Notes under the pieces: model-generated
The model's database searches: none
Seen by the model: the letters and a program-made list of their open reading frames with translations, nothing else
What the model was told of the DNA's origin: nothing
DNA from: Oreohelix idahoensis
Lineage: Eukaryota; Mollusca; Gastropoda; Stylommatophora; Oreohelicidae
Assembly (NCBI GenBank): GCA_024509875.1
Contig: JAMPIV010017823.1
Location: forward strand, 233,501-297,500
Direction: 5' to 3'
Length of the DNA: 64,000 bases
Program-made: the position numbers and the translations under genes
Shown: positions 25,201 through 37,200 of the stretch, piece by piece
Numbering within the stretch: the stretch's first letter is position 1
Layout of the letters: every line of letters begins with the position of its first letter

Positions 25201-28200
25201 CACTGATGTTTATCTGGGTTTTTTTTTTCAATCAGTTCTACATTAGTTCCACTGATGTTTATCTGGGTTTTTTTTTTCAATCAGTTCTACATTAGTTCCA
25301 CTGATGTTTGTGTGGTTCTTTAGATCAGTTCTACATTAGTTCCACTGGTGTTTATCTGGTTCTTTCTATCAGTTCTACATTAGTTCCACTGGTGTTTATC
25401 TGGTTCTTTCTATCAGTTCTACATTAGTTCCACTGGTGTTTATCTGGTTCTTTCTATCAGTTATACATTAGTTCCACTGGTGTTTATCTGGTTCTTTCTA
25501 TCAGTTCTACATTAGTTCCACTGGTGTTTATGTTTTTTTTCAGTCAGTTCTACATTAGTTCCACTGGTGTTTATCCAGTTCTTTCTATCAGTTCTACATT
25601 AGTTCCACTGGTGTTTATCTGGGGTTTTTTCAGTCAGTTCTACATTAGTTCCACTGTTGTTTATCTGGTTCTTTCTATCAGTTCTACATTAGTTCCACTG
25701 GTGTTTATCCGGTTCTTTCTGTCAGTTCTACATTAGTTCCACTGGTGTTTATCTGTTTTTTTTTTCAGTCAGTTCTACATTAGTTCCACTGTTGTTTATC
25801 TGGTTCTTTCTATCAGTTCTACATTAGTTCCACTGGTGTTTATCTTTTTTTTTTCAATCAGTTCTACATTAGTTCCACTGGTGTTTATCTGGTTTTTTTT
25901 CAATCAGTTCTACTTTAGTTCCACTGGTGTTTAACTGGTTCTTTCTATCAGTTCTACATTAGTTCCACTTGTGTTTATCTGTTTTATTTTCAGTTTGTTC
26001 TGCATTAGTTCCACTGGTGTTTATCTGGTTCTTTCTATCAGTTCTACATTAGTTCCACTGATGTTTATCTGGGGTTTTTTTCAATCAGTTCTACTTTAGT
26101 TCCACTGGTGTTTAACTGGTTCTTTCTATCAGTTCTACATTAGTTCCACTGGTGTTTATCTGTTTTATTTTCAGTCAGTTCTACATTAGTTCCACTGGTG
26201 TTTATCTGGTTCTTTCTCTCAGTTCTACATTAGTTCCACTGGTGTTTATCTGGTTCTTTCTATCAGTTCTACATTAGTTCCACTGGTGTTTATCTAGTTC
26301 TTTCTATCAGTTCTACATTAGTTCCACTGGTGTTTATCTGGTTCTTTCTATCAGTTCTACATTAGTTCCACTGGTGTTTATCTGGTTCTTTCTATCAGTT
26401 CTACATTAGTTCCACTGGTGTTTATCTGGTTCTTTCTATCAGTTCTACATTAGTTCCACTGGTGTTTATCTGGTTTTTTTTAATCAGTTCTACATTAGTT
26501 CCACTGGTGTTTATCTGTTTTTTTTTTTCAATCAGTTCTACTTTAGTTCCACTGGTGTTTAACTGGTTCTTTCTATCAGTTCTACATTAGTTCCACTGGT
26601 GTTTATCTGGGTTTTTTTAGTCAGTTCTACATTAGTTCCACTGGTGTTTATCTGGTTCTTTCTATCAGTTCTACATTAGTTCCACTGATGTTTATCTGGG
26701 TGTTTTTTTCAATCAGTTCTACATTAGTTCCACTGGTGTTTGTGTGGTTCTTTAGATCAGTTCTACATTAGTTCCACTGGTGTTTATCTGGTTCTTTCTA
26801 TCAGTTCTACATTAGTTCCACTGGTGTTTATCTGGTTCTTTCTATCAGTTCTACATTAGTTCCACTGGTGTTTATCTGGTTCTTTCTATCAGTTATACAT
26901 TAGTTCCACTGGTGTTTATCTGGTTCTTTCTATCAGTTCTACATTAGTTCCACTGGTGTTTATGTTTTTTTCAGTCAGTTCTACATTAGTTCCACTGGTG
27001 TTTATCCAGTTCTTTCTATCAGTTCTACATTAGTTCCACTGGTGTTTATCTGGGGTTTTTTCAGTCAGTTCTACATTAGTTCCACTGTTGTTTATCTGGT
27101 TCTTTCTATCAGTTCTACATTAGTTCCACTGGTGTTTATCCGGTTCTTTCTGTCAGTTCTACATTAGTTCCACTGGTGTTTATCTGTTTTTTTTCAGTCA
27201 GTTCTACATTAGTTCCACTGTTGTTTATCTGGTTCTTTCTATCAGTTCTACATTAGTTCCACTGGTGTTTATCTTTTTTTTTTCAATCAGTTCTACATTA
27301 GTTCCACTGGTGTTTATCTGGTTTTTTTTTCAATCAGTTCTACTTTAGTTCCACTGGTGTTTAACTGGTTCTTTCTATCAGTTCTACATTAGTTCCACTG
27401 GTGTTTATCTGTTTTATTTTCAATCAGTTCTGCATTAGTTCCACTGGTGTTTATCTGGTTCTTTATCAGTTCTACATTAGTTCCACTGATGTTTATCTGT
27501 TTTTTTTTCAATCAGTTCTACATTAGTTCCACTGTTGTTTATCTGGTTCTTTCTATCAGGTCTACATTAGTTCCACTGGTGTTTATCTGTTTTTTTTTCA
27601 ATCGGTTCTACATTAGTTCCACTGGTGTTTATCTGGTTCTTTCTATCAGTTCTACATTAGTAGTACACTGGCCACCAGAAATGTAACTGTCTTTTTCTCT
27701 TGTTGAGGTGATCACTGGCCCAAGACAGTATACATGTTGTTAGGTGTGTAGTGCGAGCGTATGATGAACTGAGTGTGGGTGCGAATGAAGGCGCGAATGT
27801 GTTTAGGCTCGTATATATGTAGACCCTGCAACCCATACTCTCACATGCAGTAATCAAGGATGCTTGGACACTGCAGGCATGTTTCAAACCATTTATTGAC
27901 GAGAACACACATAGTATCAACAGGAACAGTCAGTGTAACAAGGTCATGCTGACCGGAAATCGATAGGTATACAGTTGGCATTCAAAAAGGTAAACATCGG
28001 AATAGACGTGCATGGTCAATAGCAAAGTTCTTCAATAATGACAGTTCGTAGCGTCGCCCTTGGCATCTCTGACTAAACGCGTCAGATGCCTTAGTCACTT
28101 TGACACATAGGTGCAACTTGGCATTCCCCGCCAATTGCACATTATCAGGCTGTAGTATAATAGCCGAAAGCACAGGCCTCGTTCTGACGTCGGCTGTGTA

Positions 28201-31200
28201 CTTCTGTTAAATAGGTTATCATCAACCCTGCAGTAATGCTTATTGTAGACATAAATCCCGCCAATCTGCGGTTCCCACAATATCTCTTCGTCACTGGATT
28301 TCTGGACAATATAAAGACTAACAGTCTTGGATGGCTACCTCGAGCACAAATATATAAGTTCTGTAATATATAGGATCGGTGAGCTGCAGTTCACACTAAG
28401 TAATCCTTTTACATGTTCTGCCACCGAAAAGCGTAATAATGCATAAAGGTCAGTATTACCTGGAAAATGAATCCTCAGAACATAACAAGGAATTCTGTCG
28501 TCATCCCGACGCACAGAGATTCACTGGGGAAAACTGCCATAGCAGTCACTTCGAAGATTCTCCCCGAAAAACAATGGACTCTTGGTCCCTTCAGAAAAAC
28601 AGGACCTTCCCGGCTTGCCGGAAGTATATCTCTCTCCCACTTAAAAAACCTTCCCATAGGCCTACGCCCGAACTGTCAACCTTTGACCCTAAAGGTCAAA
28701 ACACAATGAATGAATAAACAAGGGAAGACAACCCCTAATCAACCTGACATCGCAGGTAAAGACACAATTATACTTATGATAAAACATAGGCAAATAACTT
28801 GACAGATGACTCCGTCGAAAATGACAGCAACAATTAGTTCCACTGTTGTTTATCCGGTTCTTTCTATCAGTTCTACATTAGTTCCACTGGTGTTTATCTG
28901 GGTTTTTTTCAGTCAGTTCTACATTAGTTCCACTGTTGTTTATCTGGTTCTTTCTATCAGTTCTACATTAGTTCCACTGATGTTTATCTGGGTTTTTTTT
29001 TCAATCAGTTCTACATTAGTTCCACTGGTGTTTATCTGTTTTTTTTTTCAATCAGTTCTACTTTAGTTCCACTGGTGTTTAACTGGTTCTTTCTATCAGT
29101 TCTACATTAGTTCCACTGGTGTTTATCTGTTTTATTTTCAGTCAGTTCTGCATTAGTTCCACTGGTGTTTATCTGGTTCTTTCTATCAGTTCTACATTAG
29201 TTCCACTGATGTTTATCTGGTTTTTTTTCAATCAGTTCTACATTAGTTCCACTGGTGTTTATCTGGTTTTTTTTTCAATCACTTCTACTTTAGTTCCACT
29301 GGTGTTTATCTGGTTCTTTCTATCAGTTCTACATTAGTTCCACTGGTGTTTATCTGGTTCTTTCTATCAGTTCTACATTAGTTCCACTGGTGTTTATCTG
29401 GTTCTTTCTATCAGTTCTACATTAGTTCCACTGGTGTTTATGTTTTTTTTCAATCAGTTCTACATTAGTTCCACTGGTGTTTATCTGTTTTTTTCTATCA
29501 GTTCTACATTAGTTCCACTGGTGTTTATCCAGTTCTTTCTATCAGTTCTACATTAGTTCCACTGGTGTTTATCTGTTTTTTTTTCAGTCAGTTCTACATT
29601 AGTTCCACTGTTGTTTATCTGGTTCTTTCTATCAGTTCTACATTAGTTCCACTGGTGTTTATCTTTTTTTTTTCAATCAGTTCTACATTAGTTCCACTGG
29701 TGTTTATCTGGTTCTTTCTATCAGTTCTACATTAGTTCCACTGGTGTTTATCTGTTTTTTTTTCAATCAGTTCTACATTAGTTCCACTGTTGTTTATCTG
29801 GTTCTTTCTATCAGTTCTACATTAGTTCCACTGTTGTTTATCTGGTTCTTTCTATCAGTTCTACATTAGTTCCACTGGTGTTTATCTGGTTTTTTTAGTC
29901 AGTTCTACATTAGTTCCACTGTTGTTTATCTGGTTCTTTCTATCAGTTCTACATTAGTTCCACTGGTGTTTATCTGTTTTTTTTTAATCAGTTCTACATT
30001 AGTTCCACTGGTGTTTATCTGGTTATTTTTTTCAATCAGTTCTACTTTAGTTCCACTGGTGTTTAACTGGTTCTTTCTATAAGTTCTACATTAGTTCCAC
30101 TGGTGTTTATCTGGTTTTTTCTATCAGTTCTACATTAGTTCCACTGATGTTTATCTGTTTTTTTTTCAATCAGTTCTACATTAGTTCCACTGGTGTTTGT
30201 GTGGTTCTTTAGATCAGTTCTACATTAGTTCCACGATCATTTATCATGGTTCTTTCTATCAGTTTAATTCAAATTAGTTATCCACTGGTGTTTATACGGC
30301 TGTTCTTTCTATCAGTAACTATCATTGGAGTTTCCAGCTGAATACATTATCCGGTTCTTTCTAAAGTTCATGAACATTAGTTCCACTGGTGAAAGAATCT
30401 GACTTGTTGTTTAAGAGAAATCAGTTCTACTTTAGTTCCACTATGGTAAGGAAAAACTGGTCATTATCAGTCATGTCAGAATTCAAAACAACAGAATTCC
30501 ACTGGCGTTTACTCTGTTTTAGGGTTTTCAATCAGTTCTGCACTCAGAAGAACAATAATAAGAGAGGAAGAACGTTGGTGTTTATCTGGTTCGTCACAAC
30601 AGTTCTACATGGAGTTCCACTGATGTTTATCTGTTTGGTTTTTTCAATCAGTTCTACATTATTACCACTGGTGTTTGTGTGGTTCTTTAGATCAGTTCTA
30701 CATTAGTTCCACTGATGTTTATCTGTTTTTTTTTCAATCAGTTCTACATTAGTTCCACTGGTGTTTATCTGGTTCTTTCTATCAGTTCTACATTAGTTCC
30801 ACTGATGTTTATCTGTTTTTTTTTTTCAATCAGTTCTACATTAGTAGTTTCACTGTTGTTTGTGTGGTTCTTTAGATCAGTTCTACATTAGTTCCACTGA
30901 TGTTTGTCTGGTTCTTTCCATCTGTTCTACATTGGTAATCTTGATAATGTTGGTTTGGATTAAATTGTTAGCAACTTTCATTATTCACTGTTTTCTCCTT
31001 TTTTTCCCGCTTAGGTATTGAACAGAAGCATGGATCCCCGTAACCCAGAGCAACCTGAACAGTTAACACAAGTCATAGCTCAGTTACCTGCAGGAGTACC
31101 CATAATTCCACAGTCGCTCATCACCAGTGGAACACGGCGTGATTGCATAAGACTGAGAAATTTGCCAAGTGCCGCACAAGTCACTGACATCCTGACTTTC

Positions 31201-34200
31201 CTTGGGGAATTCTCACAGTTCATCATCTATCAAGGTGTTCACATGGTCTACACAGCCACAGTAAGTGTTATATTTTATACTGCTGACACTGAATAATATT
31301 AGTACTTCATGTCACTTATGTTTTGTTTCTTTTATGTTTCTTCTCAGAAATTTTAATGTCACATGTGATATGCTGCAGTTTTTTTTTTCCTTGTAAATCC
31401 TTTGAAACAAAATATTACATTCTTAAGTTGTAATTGGTGGCATTGTAGACCATTTCTCTTGACAGATGGTGTATAATGGGAATTTCATTACGTCTTATAC
31501 TTGATAGTGTCAAGTCAGTCCTATTGTATGGCTCTGAAACATGGAGAACAACAAAAACAACAACTAAGAAGTTACAGACCAGTGATAGTTTCTGTTGCAG
31601 TTTGCTAGACCTTACTGTTGGGAGTTGCCCCATGGGGTGTAATTATCGTGGCTGGTTTATTTCGGTCAGGGTGATTGCACCATTTGGCATCCCCAACTAA
31701 AGACGTACTTAGATGCATCGCATAGAATAGGATGACGCGATAAAACATTCGACGCGTGGCGCTTATGCCTTTCAGATGTGTTTCTTAAATATGTGGCTTT
31801 ACCACTGAGATATATGTTTCCATAGTCTGCATTGAGGCTTTTGAGCCCATAGATAGTGTTTTCTAAGTAAGGTGGTTTTATCCACTCATCAGTGTAATGT
31901 AAAGTATGGCTGTTGCCATTATTTGAATTATTACTAAGAAGTGTTTTAAGGACTTGAGAGTGCAGGAAGAAATAAACAGTAATCGATGTGATACTGATAA
32001 ATATGGCGTGAGAAGCCAAACGAAGTATTTTATAAACTTAGGTTTAAATTGAGTCTAGCGTTGCTAGAATGTTTTACGCAGACATGAATAATATGAAATA
32101 ATGTTTTGACGCGATGTCAACATAAGTTATAGACATTGAACAGTAAGATTGCAGGTAATGCATAATGTATTGTGAAGAAAATCTAAGAACATTATCAGAG
32201 TCCCGAATTCAGATAATAGAATGAAACCTTGTTTGTGCTGTAAAGAACTGTGTTCGTAAATAAAAATTCAAGTCTATGATCAAGTTCTTCTGATCGATGG
32301 AATTTTGAGCATTATTAACAGTGTTGTATGTTAACTGTTAACCTTGACAGTAATTCGACAGTCAAACACGCATCTGATTTATATAACACATACCCCAAAG
32401 TAACTTGGTCATAAGATCGAAACACGGCTCAACTAATTAATAATAATAAAGTTGAGCATGAAATAATACAACACAAGAACTTTAATACAATACAAAATGG
32501 ACTCTGCAATGAAAATGAGATCAACAGAAATAATGCAAGTTTATTCAAGATTTTCAATTGAACCCAAATACCCAACACTTACGTAACCTCACCATATACC
32601 CAACACTTACGTAACCTCACCATATACCCAACACTTACATAACCTCACCATATACCCAACACTTACCTAACCTCACCATAAACCCAACACTTACGTAACC
32701 TCACCATAAACCCAACACTTACGTAACCTCACCATAGCACCTATTATGACATACCTGACAGACGCAGTGGTTGTATTCAATCTATGAATTTTTTTCACAC
32801 ACTTTTTCTATCACCAAAGAAAACATGTCACAGCTGCAGTCTTTAAACATTTCTGCTACACAAATTAGTTAGGGGGAAATGATGAAAACAGCTCAACACC
32901 ATTGAGCAAACCAGTTGATAGCTTTACAAGGCAGTCCTTGTTCTGGACACCCTACGGTAAGAGAAATAGAAGGAGACTAAAAAACACATAGAGAAGAGAG
33001 CTGGAGACAGACATGAAAAGGATAAAGAAAATATGGAAAGAGTTAAATGGATGGCACAGGACAGGATGGCTTAGCATGTGTTTATATAAGGTCTGGACTT
33101 GACAAGGAGTTGACAAGTAATGAGTGAATGAAAATCATCATTTTTTCCTTTGCGCTCAAAGCAATGAGCCACCATTGCAGCTGGTCCTCTAGCAGGAAGT
33201 CTGCACAGGTAGTCACATGATCTTGTAGTGGTAGTTCTGTGGCACTTTGTTTTACTTATTGAGATTGGTAGCCCCCCTACATAACCTCATATTGTACAAC
33301 ATGTCTAAAAGTGCAGTAGTCCTATTTTGTCTTTGTCTCTTCAGAGACCCCCGGGGACTGTATGGGTTAAGGAATGAAAACACCTCAGCATATAACAAGT
33401 ACTTATTTACTTAGTCATCACTCTTCTACCATGAGGTGTAGAGGTTTAGAGGAGGGAGCGCCATACTATACTATCGGCTGTCTTCCTTCTGGTCTGGTTC
33501 CATTCTAGTCCTTGGTCCTTCAGAGATTGTCTGATGGTGTCCTCCCAGCTGACTCTGGGTCATCCTGGAGGTCTGAATCCCTGGCTCTTAGTTTTCCATA
33601 ATTGTCGTGGTAGCTGATCTTGCTTATAACAAGTAAAAACAGTATTCATTAAAATATTTGCTGATATTTCAAAACTAAAATGTAACTTTTCCACTCAGGG
33701 TGAGGCCTCTGGAGAAGCTTTTATACAACTGGACTGTGAGGATGCAGCAACTTTGACAGCACTTAACCGACACAGGCGACCGATGACCTTTGCTAACAAG
33801 AAACGGATCATAGATGTGATTCAGTGCAGTGGGGATGACATGAGTTTTGTGTTGACCAATGGCATGCCTCCTGTATCAATTCCCATACCTACAGCTCTCC
33901 AAGCTCCGTCTCTTCCGCCCCCTTCCCAAATTACACTTCAAAGGCAAATGTTACCTCCAGGTACTTTAGGGCTTGCCCTTTTTTCCCTCCTTAATTTCTT
34001 TTACTGTTTATTTTGTAAAGTGTCATAGGGAGGATTTTTTTTTTTAAATATACTTTTCTATACCAGTACATCTTGTTGATAGCCTTACAAGGCAGTCCTT
34101 GTTCTGGAAACCCCAGAGTAAGAGAGATAGAGGGAAACCAAAATACACTTGGAGAAGAGAACTGGAGACAGACATGAAGGGACAAAGAAGGGAAGACAAG

Positions 34201-37200
34201 ACTTTGGTCACGTGACACAGGACAGGAAGGTTTGGCTCAAGGCCTATACTTCTTAGGGAGCTGAATGGAGTTAAAAAAAAAGTTTCAGCACAGAGTGTCA
34301 AAACAAGGGCAATAACTGCCATTTGAGATTTGACTAATAAGTCTAATGTTGATTCAACATTATTCTGGCAACTACTGCTGCATCTCTGGTACTAATCTGT
34401 ATTGCCTGCTGCCGTTCCTTGGGACCTCCCGGCTATGTGGAGAGGGAGAATACGCTGCATGAGCAACAGCTTATCTCCATATAACACAACATTGGTAGTA
34501 GCAGTCCAAAGCTGTTGTATATAACGTCTGTGACAACAGCACGCATATGGCAGCGTGACATGGAAAACCTATGCTAAGCAAGAAAGAGGCTCAATATCTT
34601 CATCGCTCAATATCTTCATCTATGGTGTCTACGCCACATCATTGGTGTTTCCTGAATGACAAAGTGGCAAATATCTAGGGGCTGTCTCGATGAGAGGTCA
34701 CAACAAGTGGGCCTGAAAATACACAGGGAAAATACAAAGATTATGAGAATAAATGCAAGAAATGATAACAAGGTTGAACTTGAAGAAACACCACTAAAAG
34801 ATGTAGAATTGTACACATATCTTGGAAGTAATATAGAAAAAGTTGGAGAGACAGGCAGTGATATCAAAATAAGAATACAAAAAGCAAGAGGAGCTTTCAT
34901 TGCATTGGGAAATATATGGAGAACAAGAGAAATCAAGTCCACCACGAAAATAAGAATCTTCAACTCAAATGTGAAGTCAGTCCTATTGTATGGCTCTGAG
35001 ACATGGAGAACAACAAAAAACAACAACCAAAAAGCTACAGACTTTTATAAACGGGTGCTTGCATAGAATAGAAGGACTGAAATGGTATGACAAAGTCACA
35101 AATGTGGAATTGATGACAAGAACCAGACAAGTGCCAGTGGAACAAGAGTTGAGAAGAAGATGCTGGTGATGGATAGGACACACATTGAGGAAACCTGTTG
35201 ATAGCATTACAAGGCAGTCCTTGTTCTGGAATCCCCAGGGAAAGAGAGGCAGAGGAAGACCAAAAACACATCGAAAAGAGAACTGGAAACAGAGGTGAAA
35301 ATGATGAGGAAAACATGGAAAGAACTTGAGCGGATGGCATGGGACAGGAAGACTTGGCATGTATTTGTTGAAGGCCTATGCTCCTTGGGGAGCTAAAGGG
35401 TATTGATTGATTGATTGTCACATGCTGGCCTTGAAAGCTTAGACAGTGTAGACTACGCTGGCTTGGCCATGTCTACTGCTTGGAAAATGGTCACGTCCCC
35501 AAAGATATTTTCTATGGACAACAGGCAGATGGCAAAAGAACAGCCGGGCCACCGCAGCTGTGTTTCAAAGATGTGTGCAAGAGAGACACGAAGACTTACT
35601 TACTTAGTCGTTCCCCTTCTACCGTGAGGTGTAGAGGTTTGGAAGAGAGAGCGCCAGACTATCCTATCGGCTGTCTTCCTCCTGGCCTGGTTCCATTCTA
35701 GTCCTCGGTCCTTCAAAGATTGTCTAATGTTGTCCTCCCAGCGGACTCTGGGTCGTCCTCGGGGTCTGGATCCCTGGCTCTTTGTTTCATGAAGGCACTG
35801 GACATAAATCCAGCAACCTGGGAGCCTGAAGCTGCTGATCACACTAAGTGGCGATACTCCCCATGATGCCATCTCATAGTGGGGAAAAAGAAGCTCTCAC
35901 AACAAGCAGAAGAGAAAAGAGCATGTCAAAAGAAACACCAGGAAAAGAGCCAGCTGGGGGCTATCACCTCAGGGATGCATTTCTATAGCCAGTTATGACT
36001 GACGGAGGCTACTACTAATACGTTTTTTTTTAATTGTCCAGAAACAAAATAAAATAAAATTTAAAATGGACAGTAAACTCAAGTTACAAGAGAGCAAAAC
36101 ATGCAGCCCACTATGAATTCATGTGTTGTACAAAGCAGATCTCACTTTGAGCTGTCATGTTCATGTGACATAGCATTTTTGAAAATATAATAGCAGTTAA
36201 TTTTTTTTTTTTTAACCTTTGTTTGATAAAAATTAGTTGGATAGGAGTGAAGAAATTAACATTTAAAAATAAGGATTGACAAGAACTAGACAAGTTCCAG
36301 TGGTGCCGGAGATAAGATGATGATGCTGACGATGGATAGGTCACACACTGAGGAAACCTGTTGATAGTTTTACAAGGCAGTCCTTGTTCTGGAATCCCCA
36401 GGGAAAGAGAGATAGAGGGAGATAAAAACAAACTCATAGAGGGAGACAAAAACAAACTCATAGAGGGAGATAAAAACAAACTCATGGCAAAGAGTGCTGG
36501 AGAGAAAAATGAAAGAGGTGAGGAAAGTAAGAAAAGATGGCACGGGACAGGAGACTTGAAATGAATTTGTTAAGGCCTATGCTCCTTGGGGAGTTGATGA
36601 TGACAGCAACTGTTTGTTAAAAGTCTTACTTACTTACTTACTTAGTCGTACCCCTTCTACCGTGAGGTGTAGAGGTTTGGAAGAGAGAGCGCCAGACTAT
36701 CCTATCGGCTGTCTTCCTCCTGGCCTGGTTCCATTCTAGTCCTCGATCCTTCAAAGATTGTCTAATGTTGTCCTCCCAGTGGACTCTGGGTCATCCTCGG
36801 GGTCTGGATCCTTGGCTCTTTGTTTCCCATGCTTGTCGTGGTATCCGATCTTCTCCCATTCTGCAGACATGGCCAAACCTTCTTAATTTGGACTGTTCTA
36901 CTTGGGTCTGCAGGGGGTAGGATTTAAGGCCTTGACGTATCGTCTGGTTGCGTACCATGTCTCTTCTTGTTACTTCAACCACCTTCCTCAGATACCTCAT
37001 TTCTGAGGTTTGGATCTGGCTTTTATGGGTTGTAGTCATTGCCCATGACTCGCATCCGTATGTCAAGACTGGGACATAGGTGGAGCGGTATACAGCCATC
37101 TTCGTTTTCTTACCAACCTCTCTCTTGCTGAGGAATCCTCGATTTATGGCCTGAAAAAGTCTCCCAGCTGCTGCTTTTCGAGTGGCCAACTCTTCTTTGA

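Larger units (their letters stand above)
20886..31014 (+). other. ESRP intron (10.1 kb) dominated by tandem arrays
   Basis: Contains a tRNA-like SINE S3 (about 21008-21130), a 46-bp array (21490-22765), LINE-A remnants, the large 44-bp array (23045-30920) and an LTR-like insertion (27682-28832). Confidence 0.85.
31261..33698 (+). other. ESRP intron (2.4 kb)
   Basis: Contains two LINE-A pieces, a solo LTR, a 28-bp array, a family M copy and a LINE-B insertion, listed separately. Confidence 0.85.
34330..36010 (+). mobile_element. LINE-D copy interrupted by LINE-A and LINE-B
   Basis: Three collinear pieces. 34330-34680 is a decayed RT region ending LNDKVANI. 35418-35593 encodes [11 protein letters not shown], then a decayed [23 protein letters not shown] stretch and KDVCKRDTK. 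35791-36010 continues [19 protein letters not shown]. Read across the insertions, the order matches the C-terminal end of a familiar invertebrate/fish LINE type ([19 protein letters not shown]...CKRD...). The ORF is broken. Confidence 0.7.
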
